Of a stretch of DNA of 64,000 bases, positions 44,760 through 53,856 are shown in pieces. The notes below the pieces were generated by a model that saw only the letters and a list, made by a program, of their open reading frames with translations, made no database searches and was not told the DNA's origin. Position numbers and translations under genes: made by a program. This DNA is from JAHBNG01 sp039028975 (lineage in GTDB: Bacteria > Chloroflexota > Anaerolineae > Caldilineales > Caldilineaceae), in contig JBCCHB010000004.1 of NCBI GenBank assembly GCA_039028975.1, forward strand, positions 124,001-188,000. The letters run 5' to 3'. The stretch's first letter is position 1, and every line of letters starts with the position of its first letter.

Positions 44760-45098
44760 ATGGATGATTTGGAGCAGCGAGTTTTTGCAGCCTTGTCGGA
44801 TCCCACTAGACGTCAGCTTGTCGAATCACTGGCCTCTACCGAGAACATCACCGCAACGGAGCTGGCCAATGTGTTACCCATGACGCGTCAGGGCGTTACC
44901 AAGCACCTAAAAATTTTGGTACAGGCCGAACTGGTTCAATCACACAAGATTGGGCGGGAGATGCTCTATTCACTCAATCCTGAGCCGTTGACCAAGACGA
45001 CCGTCTGGATCGCCAACATCACGGCGCAGTGGGATAGAAGATTGCAGAAGCTTACTGATTATCTGTTGGATGAGGATGAAGAAGTGGATGGTGGATAG
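44760..45098 (+). CDS. ArsR-family transcriptional regulator
   Basis: 112 residues of winged-helix ArsR type: VFAALSDPTRRQLVESLA, NITATELANVLPMTRQGVTKHLKIL (recognition helix) and GREMLYSLNPEPL (wing). No CXC metal motif, so it is a metal-independent branch, typical of regulators paired with AHSA1 genes. It begins 9 bases after the SRPBCC gene. It is expected to bind the two GCAAC palindromes upstream of the operon. Confidence 0.9.
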   Translation: MDDLEQRVFAALSDPTRRQLVESLASTENITATELANVLPMTRQGVTKHLKILVQAELVQSHKIGREMLYSLNPEPLTKTTVWIANITAQWDRRLQKLTDYLLDEDEEVDGG

Positions 45099-45197
45099 TT
45101 ATATTGCGATCGTTTTGAATACAGGTCTTTTTTCAAGCTCTACCAGGGGACCAAACACCTGTTTTAAAACGAAGCTGAGTAGAGGAGAAGAGATGAG

Positions 45198-45404
45198 ATG
45201 ATGATTACATGTCGAGATTATGAGGTAAGTCAGCTGATGCATGAAGATGCCTTACGGCGAGCTGAACGTGAGCGACTATTGTTGCAGGTTTTACGGGCAT
45301 ACCGGCAAGAGCCGGTGCCGTACGATTGTCGCGTGCTCGTGCTGATAGGGGAGTGGTTGATTGCTCTTGGAGAGCTTTTACAGAGGCGCTATCGGTTTGC
45401 TTGA
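45198..45404 (+). CDS. Small hypothetical protein
   Basis: 68 residues rich in Arg, Glu and Leu (EDALRRAERERLLLQVLRAY), probably two helices. GAGGAGAAGAGATGAG precedes the ATG, which supports translation. Family not recognised. Confidence 0.55.
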   Translation: MMITCRDYEVSQLMHEDALRRAERERLLLQVLRAYRQEPVPYDCRVLVLIGEWLIALGELLQRRYRFA

Positions 45405-45475
45405 ATTGGTAGTGGATGGGTCAAAATAGGGGCATAGCTCGATTAATTGGATATTCTTCTTTACAAAAAGAAGTC

Positions 45476-45517
45476 CTCGGAAGTTCAGTCTAGTCAATCG
45501 TAGACTGAACTTCCGAG
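45476..45517 (-). terminator. Hairpin downstream of the alpha-2-macroglobulin gene
   Basis: Perfect 17-base arms (CTCGGAAGTTCAGTCTA and its complement), loop of 8. On the minus strand it is followed by a CTTCTTTTTGT stretch, so it probably terminates the 45667-51084 gene. Confidence 0.55.
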
Positions 45518-45562
45518 GGTTGGTGAAAAAGTGAGATTACTTACATTTCGTCGGGTTGCCGC

Positions 45563-45635
45563 TGTCATTTCGAGTAAAATGAGAGTTCTGGTCCATACAG
45601 CGAAAGATTTCTCGTCATCGTTCCTCGAAATGACA
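45563..45635. repeat. Inverted-repeat element with TGTCATTTCGAG ends
   Basis: A 73-base element bounded by TGTCATTTCGAG and CTCGAAATGACA, a perfect 12-base terminal inverted repeat, with GCGAAAGATTTCTCG inside. This type of short element is common in bacterial intergenic regions. Confidence 0.75.
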
Positions 45636-45666
45636 ATTCCCAACCGATTCGTGAACTACTGATGAT

Positions 45667-48600
45667 TCATTTTCCCACAGTAGTGACTATACCTTCAGAA
45701 CTTGAATCAACCAGCCCACCCACAACCACAATCTCTTGCGGGGCATCCACGTCGCGCTGCTCTGGTGTGTAGTAATCGTAGGCAATGCTGGGCGGGGTTT
45801 GTACCTTACCGGCAATGCGAGCCAACAGACGATAGGGCAGTGTAAGTTCCTGCTCTCGATTGAGGCGAGATAGATAGAAGATGATCTCTTTTTCGCTGCG
45901 TTCATAGAAGTCCACCTTGCGTTTGGCAACTAACTCATCCAGGTCAGCCTGAATGGGGGTAAAGCCGGGGGGGATGCCGATAGTGGCCATAATGGTACCT
46001 GGGGCATGCTCCATCTCCAAGGAGAGGGTAGCTTCCACGTTGACTAATTCGTTGACGAGAACTTGAGTGCGATCATAGGAGATGTCTACTTGTAGATCTT
46101 TGGATTGGCCTTGGCTGTGATTCTCGGCATCGGCCACGGCGGCCCAAGGGAGGTAGGATTGGGTGACAACCTGATAGTTGACGGTACGTTCCCCATCAAT
46201 AGCGATTTCGACTTTGGCTTCCTCAGCTGACAGTCCATTAAAGAAGAAGTGCTGGGGTGAGTAGAGAGTTGTGATACTATCGCTTTCGTTCCCAATAGTT
46301 AAGGTCCGAACTTCCCCGTTGCCTCCGGTGACGGTAATGGTGGCCTCACCAACTAGGGATTCTTGGGTGGCAGCGAGGACCAGGGCCTTGAGGGCCATGA
46401 CTGTACTTTGGGTGTTGTAGAAGCCGCCGTGCCGATCCCGGTTGTTGACCAGATATTCCAGAGCTTGATAGGCGGCATCTGGATCTCTTTCTCTGCGGAG
46501 CAGTCCGTAGGCCACCAGAGCTGTGGTCTCCAAGTCTGCTACTCTACCCCGGCTGCCCATGAAGGTGGTGAGGTGGGTATCCCAGTGACGACCGGTATCC
46601 ACATCGTACCTGGCGGACCGCAGTAGCTGTTCAAAGAGCTTATCCTCAATTGGTGCCCCAGAGGCATTGGGAATATAGGCAGCCAACGAATTGGCAACGA
46701 TGGCCAGCACATAAGGATCGACATCGTCTAGATCGCCTTGCAAAAGCGGATGGTTGAGGATGTAGGTGTAGCCCTGATTGTTGTTCACGCCAGCGTCAGC
46801 CATAGCCCAGACGATATAAGCCGTGGCAACCAGGCGGTCGGCATCGTTGGCCCATTTGCCATAAGAACGCATTCGTCCACCCGACCAGGATCCATCGGGC
46901 CACTGCTCCCATTGTAAGCGAGAGATCATGCGGCTGATCAACGCTGGATCTACGTAGGTGACTTTGCTCATATCATTGAACTGCATAAGGCCATAGGCCG
47001 TCAGCATGGTATTGGGGGCTGGTGCGCCATAGAGGCTAAAGCCGCCGGGGTAGTTGGGAATCTCAAAGCCAGTGAGCCGTTGATAGCCCAGTTTGGAGAG
47101 CCTTTGGGCCTTGGTACGTAATGCTTGGGTGTTCTGATCGTCTAGACCTACGGTTTGTAAATAGTCCAGAATCAGCACGTTGGGGTAGCTCTTGCTGCTG
47201 GTCTGTTCAAAGCAGCCCGCGGGTTGGGTCAGCATGCCGTCCAATCCTTGGAGTACTTCGGTAATGATGCTGGGATAGAAGGTCACCTGCATATTGACGG
47301 ATCCGGGGACCGTCTCTTCTGATAAGCGAAACTGATGACGTACCGGGCGCTCGCGAGATGGTTTGAGGCGACCGCTGCGAACCTGGCTCTTCTGCTCAGC
47401 GTTGTATTCAATCTGCACGGAGCGAAGAATCGCATCACTCATTTTGGAACCGGTGGCAGTGATCTGAAAGTCGCCTTGCCCCACGCCTGTTACACGCAAT
47501 GGAATCTCGGCCGCACTCACTTCATTGGCAGCGATGGTAAAGGTTAGTTGAGGGTCGCCGACCACTTCAAACCAATGGGCATCAGCAATGGCTAGGGTGA
47601 TCTCCTGCTCTTCCTCCAGATAGTTAAAGATGGAGACTGGGACGTCCAATTCATCTCCTTGGCTCAAAAAGCGAGGCAGCTGGGGATCGACAAAGAAATC
47701 CTGGAAGACCCGCATTCCCACTTGCGCGCTGCCTAGATTGCCCTCTTTGTCTGAGGCGATAACGCTCACTCGCCAAGTGGTGATAGAATCGGCAATGGGC
47801 ACATCGATCTCTACCTGACCATCAGCACCTGTTTCAATTTGAGGCATCCAGAAGAGGGTTTCGGGGAAGTATTGACGCAGTCTGGGTTTGGCAACGACAA
47901 GGCCATCGTTGGCCGTATCGGGCCCCTGAGGAGCGTCTGCCATATTGGCCTGGACAGGCGGAGCTTCATTGGCGGGTGCTGCGTTACCACTATCTGCCGC
48001 AGGGGCGCTGGCTGGCGCTCCACAGGCGGCCCAAATAAACGCGCTGAGGAGAATAATCGACAGTAGCAGAATCGACTGGCCGACCGTGCGGCGGCGTTGA
48101 TAGATGGCTGCACCCAAAAGGGGCATACCCAGCAATAATACATAGGGGCTGTTGAGTGGGTTTTGGCTTCCTGAGATGACCTGGTCTGTCTGGTCCATAA
48201 CAGTCATGTGTAAATGGGGCGCGGCGGCCTCGGCTTGCTGGATGATGGCTAGGTCCTGAGCAATCAACCCGAGGAGAGCTGTCTGGCGAGCGCTCTCAAT
48301 TTGGGCAAGGGTGGGCATATCGCTGCTGACCGTCGCCGCAAAGCGGCTCTCCCAGTGGCTCTGATAGTGATCATAGGGGGAATATTCGTTCCCAAAGGGT
48401 GAGAAACCGTCAATACCATAGCGGGATTTGAGCAGCTCCCGGTCGAGCAGGAAGAAGGTACGGGCAAAGCCGGGATCCTGGGCACCCAAGGCAAAGACCG
48501 ATTCATCTACAATGCTCAGCCCAATCATGCTTGGTATGACTTGGCCATCTTGGCTGGTACGAAGGGTTAAGTGGGCGAGATCGCCAGGTCGATAGACTTC

Positions 48601-51084
48601 TTGATCCATCTCAACATCGATTTGCATAGGAGCTGGGTTAATTAGAATCAGCCGCTGGTCACTAACAAGCGAGGCCGAACCAGCATTGGGTCCTGCGGCG
48701 ATGAATGTGGCCCGCACGCTGATGGTCCCCAGGAGAGAGGGATCCACATCGATGGTTGCCTGGGCATGGCCATCTTGTACTTGAGCAGAGGCAACGCTAA
48801 CGGTCTGGTCGGCCTTGCTCACCTCGATAAAGACATTGCTATTCTGGGTAAGAGTGGGTGGTCCAGCGACGCGAATGTCTAGGTTTAGGGGTTGGCCAAC
48901 AGCAATCTCGGGGCTCTCAGGTTGCATAAGGATACCAAGTGCAGCTTCTCGGACGGGTAGGCGCAATTCGGCACTACCTTCCAATGCCTTGCCACGACTA
49001 CCCATCGTTTCATAGCGGATAAAGAGAGAGCGGTCGGTCTGAATCCAATGGTTGCGACGGCGCTGCATGGCGATGGCCTGCTTCAGGCGTTTGGCCGAAG
49101 GGATGTCCTGCCATAGCTTGACGGTAGCCAAGCCGAATTCATCGGTCTCAATTTCTACCGGCGACTCGAACTGTCCTTTGGTCGAGGCGTCTAGCTCTGA
49201 TTCACTTTGGCCTGACTCAATATGGTCTGATTCAGTCAGGTCTGGCTCAATGGTAATTGTCGTTTGGGCAGGGCGGCCATCAGGGTAGGATGCCTGAATG
49301 TAAACCAGATTCTCCAGCCCCGGTTGCATGATGCCCGATTCAGGGACGGCTTTGATAATCAGATCTTGCTCGGCCAATAGTATCTGCTCTTCAACTCGTT
49401 CCACGTGGTCTGCAGGATCGATGACACTTATCTCCAACTCCACTTGGCTTGTACTATTGTCCAGCTTGTTGCGAAAGGTATCTGGCAATGTGACATCGTA
49501 AGCATATCGTCCAGACTCATCGGTCTCCCCCTTGATCTCGAAGACTTCTTTAGTCTCCTGGCTATTTACCGAGATGGGAGCGAATCCTTTGATAATCACC
49601 TGGCCACCTGCCACTGGCTTGCCAAAGAAGTAGGTGGCATCAACGGTGCCGCTGGCGCGCTTACCAGGCCGGTAGAAGGCTTTGGTACTTTGATAAGCAA
49701 TTTCAAAACGAGGCAGGGTATAGGGCTTTACCTCTACAACCCGACTGCTGGTTGTCCCTTTAATATTGACCATTAATGTATAGTCACCGCTGGTGGCCTG
49801 GGTGTCTAGTTCTACATCAAAGGTGGCAATGCCATAGTCAGAGGTTGCAAGCTCTTCTTTGAGAATGGTATTGCCTCTGGGCCCTCGCACCGTGAGCGAT
49901 GCCTGATCTGTCTCGATTGGCTTATGAGAGACGGAATCGAGGACCAACGCACGCATATGGATGGTCTGGCCTGGCTGGTAGACCGGTTTATCGGTGGAGA
50001 CAAGGACGCTGCTCTTGCGAACAACGTTGTACCGTTGGTGCAGTTGGGCTTCGCCATGCTCAGTTTCGGCCGTAATCTGTAGTTGCAGGCTTTTGGCTTC
50101 CCAGCCGGGAATGCTGGGGGTAAAGCGAACCTCAAACGCGCCGTCCTCATCAGTTACCCCTTCGGCGAACTTCTTCTTTCCATTTTCGACGGCAATAGAC
50201 GCGCCAGCCGCGGGACGGTCATTGACGTAGTCCCACACATGGATCAACTGAGAGGTGGGTTGGTTCAGCGCAATTGTGTTGCTCCGATTTCCAATCAACG
50301 AGATGCCAACCGAGGGCTTGATATCGATGGTGCGGTTGAAACGTGCTTCGCCTACGAAGGTCTGAGCACGCACATCCATCGTCACCTGACCTCCTTGAAG
50401 CCTGCCCGGAACAGGTATATCAAAAGAGACCAACCCCTCTTCATCGGTAAACCCACTGAAGATCTCCTTTACCCGCTCGCCAGCAAAGTAGGTAAAGACC
50501 TGTACGTCGCTAAAGCTGGCTGGCTCATCATGGACATTGTCATGAACATGGATGGTAAAGCGCTCCGATCCACCGGAGAAGATGGCACCAACGTTCTTGA
50601 CGACCTCGATGGTTGCGTGGGGAATCAGCGTAATTCGTTGGGTTATTTTCGATGTGAACGTTCCAGATTCGGCAGCGATCTCGAGCCTGATTTCACCATG
50701 GAAAACCGATTCAGGCACCTCAAAGCTGACGTTCGTCGGCTCTTCAAAAAATACATAGTCGTTGAAAATGACTCGAGGTTGTTGGCCTGGAAGATAGCCA
50801 ATAGCCTCTACATAGCTGCCATCACTTTCGTCTGCATCCGCTTTGCTGACAAGTAGATCCAAGCTGACTTGGCCACCAGGTGCTACAGCCGTTGTCACAT
50901 TCTGGGTTTTAATTTTTAATCGACTGGTTGGATTGGATTGGCGGGTACAACCGGTGATGGAGAGGCAAATTAGGACAATCAGGGTCAGAATCAATCCGCT
51001 CCTGTTGAAGTTATTTCTGCAGGGGCCAACAAAAAGGCGTAGGCAAGATCCTGGATGATCTCGCAGAGAAAGAGTTCTGTACAT
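45667..51084 (-). CDS. Bacterial alpha-2-macroglobulin lipoprotein with bait-region membrane hairpin
   Basis: 1805 residues from the ATG at 51084, preferred because TTTGGAGGTTAGACCC precedes it. An N-terminal lipoprotein signal with lipobox SITGC is followed by repeated MG beta-domains (STDKPVYQPGQTIHMRALV), an alpha-2-macroglobulin family segment (RQYFPETLFWMPQIETGADG), the thioester motif AGCFEQT (Cys1291) and a helical thioester domain. These proteins trap proteases in the envelope. Unusual: residues ~979-1020 form two hydrophobic helices separated by YQRRR, ending in AACGAPAS, which looks like a second lipobox, in the bait region. There is no penicillin-binding protein partner next to it, and the only nearby genes are regulatory. 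Confidence 0.93.
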   Translation of the reverse strand: MYRTLSLRDHPGSCLRLFVGPCRNNFNRSGLILTLIVLICLSITGCTRQSNPTSRLKIKTQNVTTAVAPGGQVSLDLLVSKADADESDGSYVEAIGYLPGQQPRVIFNDYVFFEEPTNVSFEVPESVFHGEIRLEIAAESGTFTSKITQRITLIPHATIEVVKNVGAIFSGGSERFTIHVHDNVHDEPASFSDVQVFTYFAGERVKEIFSGFTDEEGLVSFDIPVPGRLQGGQVTMDVRAQTFVGEARFNRTIDIKPSVGISLIGNRSNTIALNQPTSQLIHVWDYVNDRPAAGASIAVENGKKKFAEGVTDEDGAFEVRFTPSIPGWEAKSLQLQITAETEHGEAQLHQRYNVVRKSSVLVSTDKPVYQPGQTIHMRALVLDSVSHKPIETDQASLTVRGPRGNTILKEELATSDYGIATFDVELDTQATSGDYTLMVNIKGTTSSRVVEVKPYTLPRFEIAYQSTKAFYRPGKRASGTVDATYFFGKPVAGGQVIIKGFAPISVNSQETKEVFEIKGETDESGRYAYDVTLPDTFRNKLDNSTSQVELEISVIDPADHVERVEEQILLAEQDLIIKAVPESGIMQPGLENLVYIQASYPDGRPAQTTITIEPDLTESDHIESGQSESELDASTKGQFESPVEIETDEFGLATVKLWQDIPSAKRLKQAIAMQRRRNHWIQTDRSLFIRYETMGSRGKALEGSAELRLPVREAALGILMQPESPEIAVGQPLNLDIRVAGPPTLTQNSNVFIEVSKADQTVSVASAQVQDGHAQATIDVDPSLLGTISVRATFIAAGPNAGSASLVSDQRLILINPAPMQIDVEMDQEVYRPGDLAHLTLRTSQDGQVIPSMIGLSIVDESVFALGAQDPGFARTFFLLDRELLKSRYGIDGFSPFGNEYSPYDHYQSHWESRFAATVSSDMPTLAQIESARQTALLGLIAQDLAIIQQAEAAAPHLHMTVMDQTDQVISGSQNPLNSPYVLLLGMPLLGAAIYQRRRTVGQSILLLSIILLSAFIWAACGAPASAPAADSGNAAPANEAPPVQANMADAPQGPDTANDGLVVAKPRLRQYFPETLFWMPQIETGADGQVEIDVPIADSITTWRVSVIASDKEGNLGSAQVGMRVFQDFFVDPQLPRFLSQGDELDVPVSIFNYLEEEQEITLAIADAHWFEVVGDPQLTFTIAANEVSAAEIPLRVTGVGQGDFQITATGSKMSDAILRSVQIEYNAEQKSQVRSGRLKPSRERPVRHQFRLSEETVPGSVNMQVTFYPSIITEVLQGLDGMLTQPAGCFEQTSSKSYPNVLILDYLQTVGLDDQNTQALRTKAQRLSKLGYQRLTGFEIPNYPGGFSLYGAPAPNTMLTAYGLMQFNDMSKVTYVDPALISRMISRLQWEQWPDGSWSGGRMRSYGKWANDADRLVATAYIVWAMADAGVNNNQGYTYILNHPLLQGDLDDVDPYVLAIVANSLAAYIPNASGAPIEDKLFEQLLRSARYDVDTGRHWDTHLTTFMGSRGRVADLETTALVAYGLLRRERDPDAAYQALEYLVNNRDRHGGFYNTQSTVMALKALVLAATQESLVGEATITVTGGNGEVRTLTIGNESDSITTLYSPQHFFFNGLSAEEAKVEIAIDGERTVNYQVVTQSYLPWAAVADAENHSQGQSKDLQVDISYDRTQVLVNELVNVEATLSLEMEHAPGTIMATIGIPPGFTPIQADLDELVAKRKVDFYERSEKEIIFYLSRLNREQELTLPYRLLARIAGKVQTPPSIAYDYYTPEQRDVDAPQEIVVVGGLVDSSSEGIVTTVGK

Positions 51085-51144
51085 GGGTCTAACCTCCAAA
51101 GAAAAAGGTAGGTCTATGCGAAGGTAACATCATCAAATAACACT

Positions 51145-51273
51145 TAAGCCATTCCGAGAAAATAAGTAGCCTGGAAGAGTCGCTCTCTGACGCCAGCTTC
51201 AATCAGGTCGAGCCGCTTTAGAGAATACTTCCTCCACTGATTTATGGGAATTCTATTTCTTGGAACAGCCTTA
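51145..51273 (+). repeat. MITE-like element, family A, copy 2
   Basis: 129 bases; left end TAAGCCATTCCGAGAAAATAA, right end TATTTCTTGGAACAGCCTTA; interior shares GAGCCGCTTTAGAGAAT and TTTATGGG with 16064-16190. A lone right-end fragment GTGGAATGGCCTTAC lies at about 58420. Confidence 0.82.
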
Positions 51274-51426
51274 GAGAAGCCCAGCATAGAAAAATTTATC
51301 GGCAGACATGGTGGGGCATGCCTGGCCCTACCTTAGCTGGAGACTAGGTACACATCAAGCCCCAGATGTGTATCATACTGGCTCTACCAGAGTGAATGTA
51401 CCATTAGATGGTACATATATACTTCT

Positions 51427-51501
51427 CCAGAAAAGTCTTGTTCGGACTCTTGACTCCCCCACTCTGAAAATTTCTGAGAAGGGAGGATAGAACTTTTCTG
51501 G
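51427..51501 (+). repeat. MITE-like element, family B, copy 1
   Basis: 75 bases with ends CCAGAAAAGT and ACTTTTCTGG (perfect 10-base terminal inverted repeat) and interior CACTCTGAAAATTTCTG. Three more copies occur near the right edge of the window. Confidence 0.85.
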
Positions 51502-51736
51502 CCATCTATGGATGATACACAGGGGATGGCTATCCGGAGTTATGCACCTTGCACAAACGTAAGGTTAATGTGAAAAATTTGTAACACCTTTAATAGTTTG
51601 AGTCCTATATAATCATACTCGGCTCTGTTTGCAAACAGATGTCTGCTCACTGCAATCATTCTTATTCTGACCAATACGTACCTGCACAACTTATTTGACA
51701 CTCATTCCTAAACATAACACCCAATCGAGAAGAGCA

Positions 51737-52507
51737 ATGCACCCTCAACAGGCAAAACTTCTATTGGTCGATTCTGATCACGCATTAGTCGATCTCCTTA
51801 AATTATCGATTCAAAAATATGGATATATTCCTATATGCGCCTACTCGGCTGAAGAAGGCCTCGAATGCTTTCTCACGGAACAGATTGATCTCATTCTGTT
51901 AGAAGTCGCCCTACCCGGTATGAATGGCTTTGATTTCTGTAAGACAATTCGACGACAATCTGATATACCCATTATTGCCCTTTCAGCACTGACCAGCACC
52001 CAGGATATCATCAACATGCTGGATTCGGGTGCGGATGAATATCTAACGAAGCCCTTTCAATTTGCCCATTTAGAAGCCCTCATCATGGCCCAGCTTCGAC
52101 GCCGTTCTTGGGATAAGCGGGAACCCATTACAGCGAAAAGAGCGATTGGCATTGGGCCAATTAGCCTAGATGAGGAAAACCGCACGGCAACGTTCTATGA
52201 AAATGACATCAAGCTGTCTGCGAAGGAGTTCCAAGTTCTTGAGTGCCTAATCCGTCGACCTGACCAACCGATTTCAGTTTCTGAACTTTATGAAGAGGTA
52301 TGGGGTAATTGTAATGGGCAAGAGAGTTCGACGGTGACAACCACTATCCAAAGATTGCGTTCAAAGCTTGAATCTGACACCGCTGTTCCAGACCTAATCG
52401 TAACGATGCGTGGCTATGGCTACAAGCTGTCACTCGCGCCTCTTCTTCAGATGGATCAGCTTCGTTTCGATAGCTCTCTCTATCGTCAGATGGATCCGCT
52501 AGGATAA
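51737..52507 (+). CDS. OmpR-type response regulator with Glu in place of phospho-Asp
   Basis: 256 residues from the ATG at 51737 (MHPQQAKLLL), supported by GAGAAGAGCA upstream; a TTG start 42 bases earlier is less likely. Receiver domain: VDSD (Asp12/Asp14), Glu56 in LILLEVALPGMNG where the phosphorylated Asp normally sits, and LTKPF. The C-terminal winged helix (KLSAKEFQVLECLIRRP, VTTTIQRLRSKLE, RGYGYKL) is of the PhoB/OmpR type. The D-to-E change may give a constitutively active or phosphorylation-independent regulator. No histidine kinase is adjacent. Confidence 0.92.
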   Translation: MHPQQAKLLLVDSDHALVDLLKLSIQKYGYIPICAYSAEEGLECFLTEQIDLILLEVALPGMNGFDFCKTIRRQSDIPIIALSALTSTQDIINMLDSGADEYLTKPFQFAHLEALIMAQLRRRSWDKREPITAKRAIGIGPISLDEENRTATFYENDIKLSAKEFQVLECLIRRPDQPISVSELYEEVWGNCNGQESSTVTTTIQRLRSKLESDTAVPDLIVTMRGYGYKLSLAPLLQMDQLRFDSSLYRQMDPLG

Positions 52508-52921
52508 CTATGTCCAGCGTTGGCTTAAGCTAGATGGCACTTTGCATTCAGTTCGTATGGAACTAAGGCTCAGAAGAACAGAGGCCCATTAGCCCCTCAA
52601 CCATCCGGCAAGCTCAGTACAGGTGGCAAGGTTCCATCTCAGATAAACAAAAGGTAGCCTTACACCAGTTGCCACGTAGGCGCGAAAAAAACACGGACAA
52701 ATGCGTAGACGGTCCGTGTTCCCTTCCATCTGTTTGGAATAAACAACTTGGCTCCAATACGCTTGTTCCCTCAGGTAGTCAGGATAGGGACTGGGCCGCT
52801 CCGAAGTATTCACTCTTTAGCCACAAGCCTTCTATACCGTGGTCGTTTTGAAACAGCAGTTTTTTTGCTGCTTTACCGGAGTAACTAAACTGATGTTTTC
52901 AAACGGAGCTGAGTATAGGAT
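52508..52921. other. Intergenic region, mostly featureless
   Basis: Apart from the hairpin at 52684-52719 and a short TGTTTTCAAACGGAGCTGAG segment resembling 45161-45180, nothing recognisable is present. Confidence 0.45.
52684..52719 (-). terminator. Rho-independent terminator on the minus strand
   Basis: Stem ACACGGAC/GTCCGTGT followed on the minus strand by seven Ts. It lies about 200 bases beyond the SnoaL-like gene. Confidence 0.6.
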
Positions 52922-53311
52922 CTAATTTATTGTTGCTTCTACCACGTTCAGCGTATTGATATACTGTTCGAAACGAACAACTTTCCCGTCTTCAAGAGTC
53001 CAAATAGATGCAGTTGGTGCGCTCATGGATTTGCCCGTTGCCTTGTAAGTGCCGCTGTCGTGGCCTTGAGTGATTACCTTATCCCCCGCATCAATATATG
53101 TATCCACATTTGCGGTAAAGTTTTCCCAATCCGTACCCAGCGAATTAAAGACGCCCTCCACTACGGCATCGATTCCATTGAAGACACCACCATAAGGAAT
53201 GCCCTCTGATTCTACCCACACCACGTTTGGCTCGATTACCGCCAAAACAGTGTCCATATCACCAGCAGCAAACGCCTCATATAGATTTTTGATAATCTCT
53301 ACATTGTTCAT
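52922..53311 (-). CDS. SnoaL/NTF2-like ketosteroid-isomerase-fold protein
   Basis: 129 residues, one NTF2-like cone-shaped domain: IIKNLYEAFAAGDMDTVLAV, EPNVVWVESEGIPYGG, GVFNSLGTDWENFTANV, and ASIWTLEDGKVVRFEQYIN. Members are diverse (isomerases, hydrolases, binding proteins); the substrate is unknown. ATGGAGAAATGCT precedes the start. Four heptamer repeats spaced 11-12 bases lie upstream, suggesting control by the neighbouring SARP-like regulator. Confidence 0.88.
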   Translation of the reverse strand: MNNVEIIKNLYEAFAAGDMDTVLAVIEPNVVWVESEGIPYGGVFNGIDAVVEGVFNSLGTDWENFTANVDTYIDAGDKVITQGHDSGTYKATGKSMSAPTASIWTLEDGKVVRFEQYINTLNVVEATIN

Positions 53312-53856
53312 AGCATTTCTCCATTACTTACTCGTCTGATAAAATCGAAATTTCGAATGCTCTGCAGCTTCACATGTCACATATGTCATCTACAGAATAG
53401 GTGATGATTGTAACGAAAAGGGTACGAATGTGGTGACGAGAACGTGACGAAGTAATTTAGTGCCGACTCTGTGGGGTGTCCAAAGCGTTCATCGGTCTGG
53501 ATCACAAATTCGCTCTGAGAACCTCCTTAAAGAGTAAGCCGTAAATACATTGTGCGTTCCATTCGGGTGTAACCTGTCAAATGACCAAGTTATTTCATTC
53601 TCGATTCTAAACTGATAATTATTCCCGGAAGCGCCTATAGAACGTTAATGTTAAATTAATGAGTCAGGTACAAAATTGAGTACTCAGCAGAGGATGCGTT
53701 GCATCTGTATCCAAGCGCAATGTCAATGAGGCACTCTTGAGTTCTGCTCAGGACAATTCTGAGCAAAGCCCAAGAGATGATACTAGGATCGAATTGGTGT
53801 CTACCAAGTATCAAAACAGTCTGACAGAGACGACTACAGACAAGGGAGACGACAAA
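53312..53856. other. Divergent promoter region between SnoaL-like gene and BTAD regulator
   Basis: Non-coding. It contains the heptamer-repeat block at 53410-53453 and, further right, an A/T-rich stretch (GTTAATGTTAAATTAATGAG) that may hold the regulator's promoter. Confidence 0.45.
53410..53453 (-). promoter_or_regulatory. SARP-style direct-repeat operator before SnoaL-like gene
   Basis: On the minus strand four TCGT-containing repeats (TCGTCAC, TCGTCAC, TCGTACC, TCGTTAC) recur every 11-12 bases. The last is followed by N10 and a -10-like TATTCT. Spacing and position match the way AfsR/ActII-ORF4-type SARPs bind heptamers just upstream of the -10. A second set is at 58821-58870. Confidence 0.6.

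Noticed and set aside
45667..51084. Frames on the opposite strand of the alpha-2-macroglobulin gene (up to 257 codons)
   Set aside because: Antisense shadows of one continuous 1805-codon frame with coherent domains.
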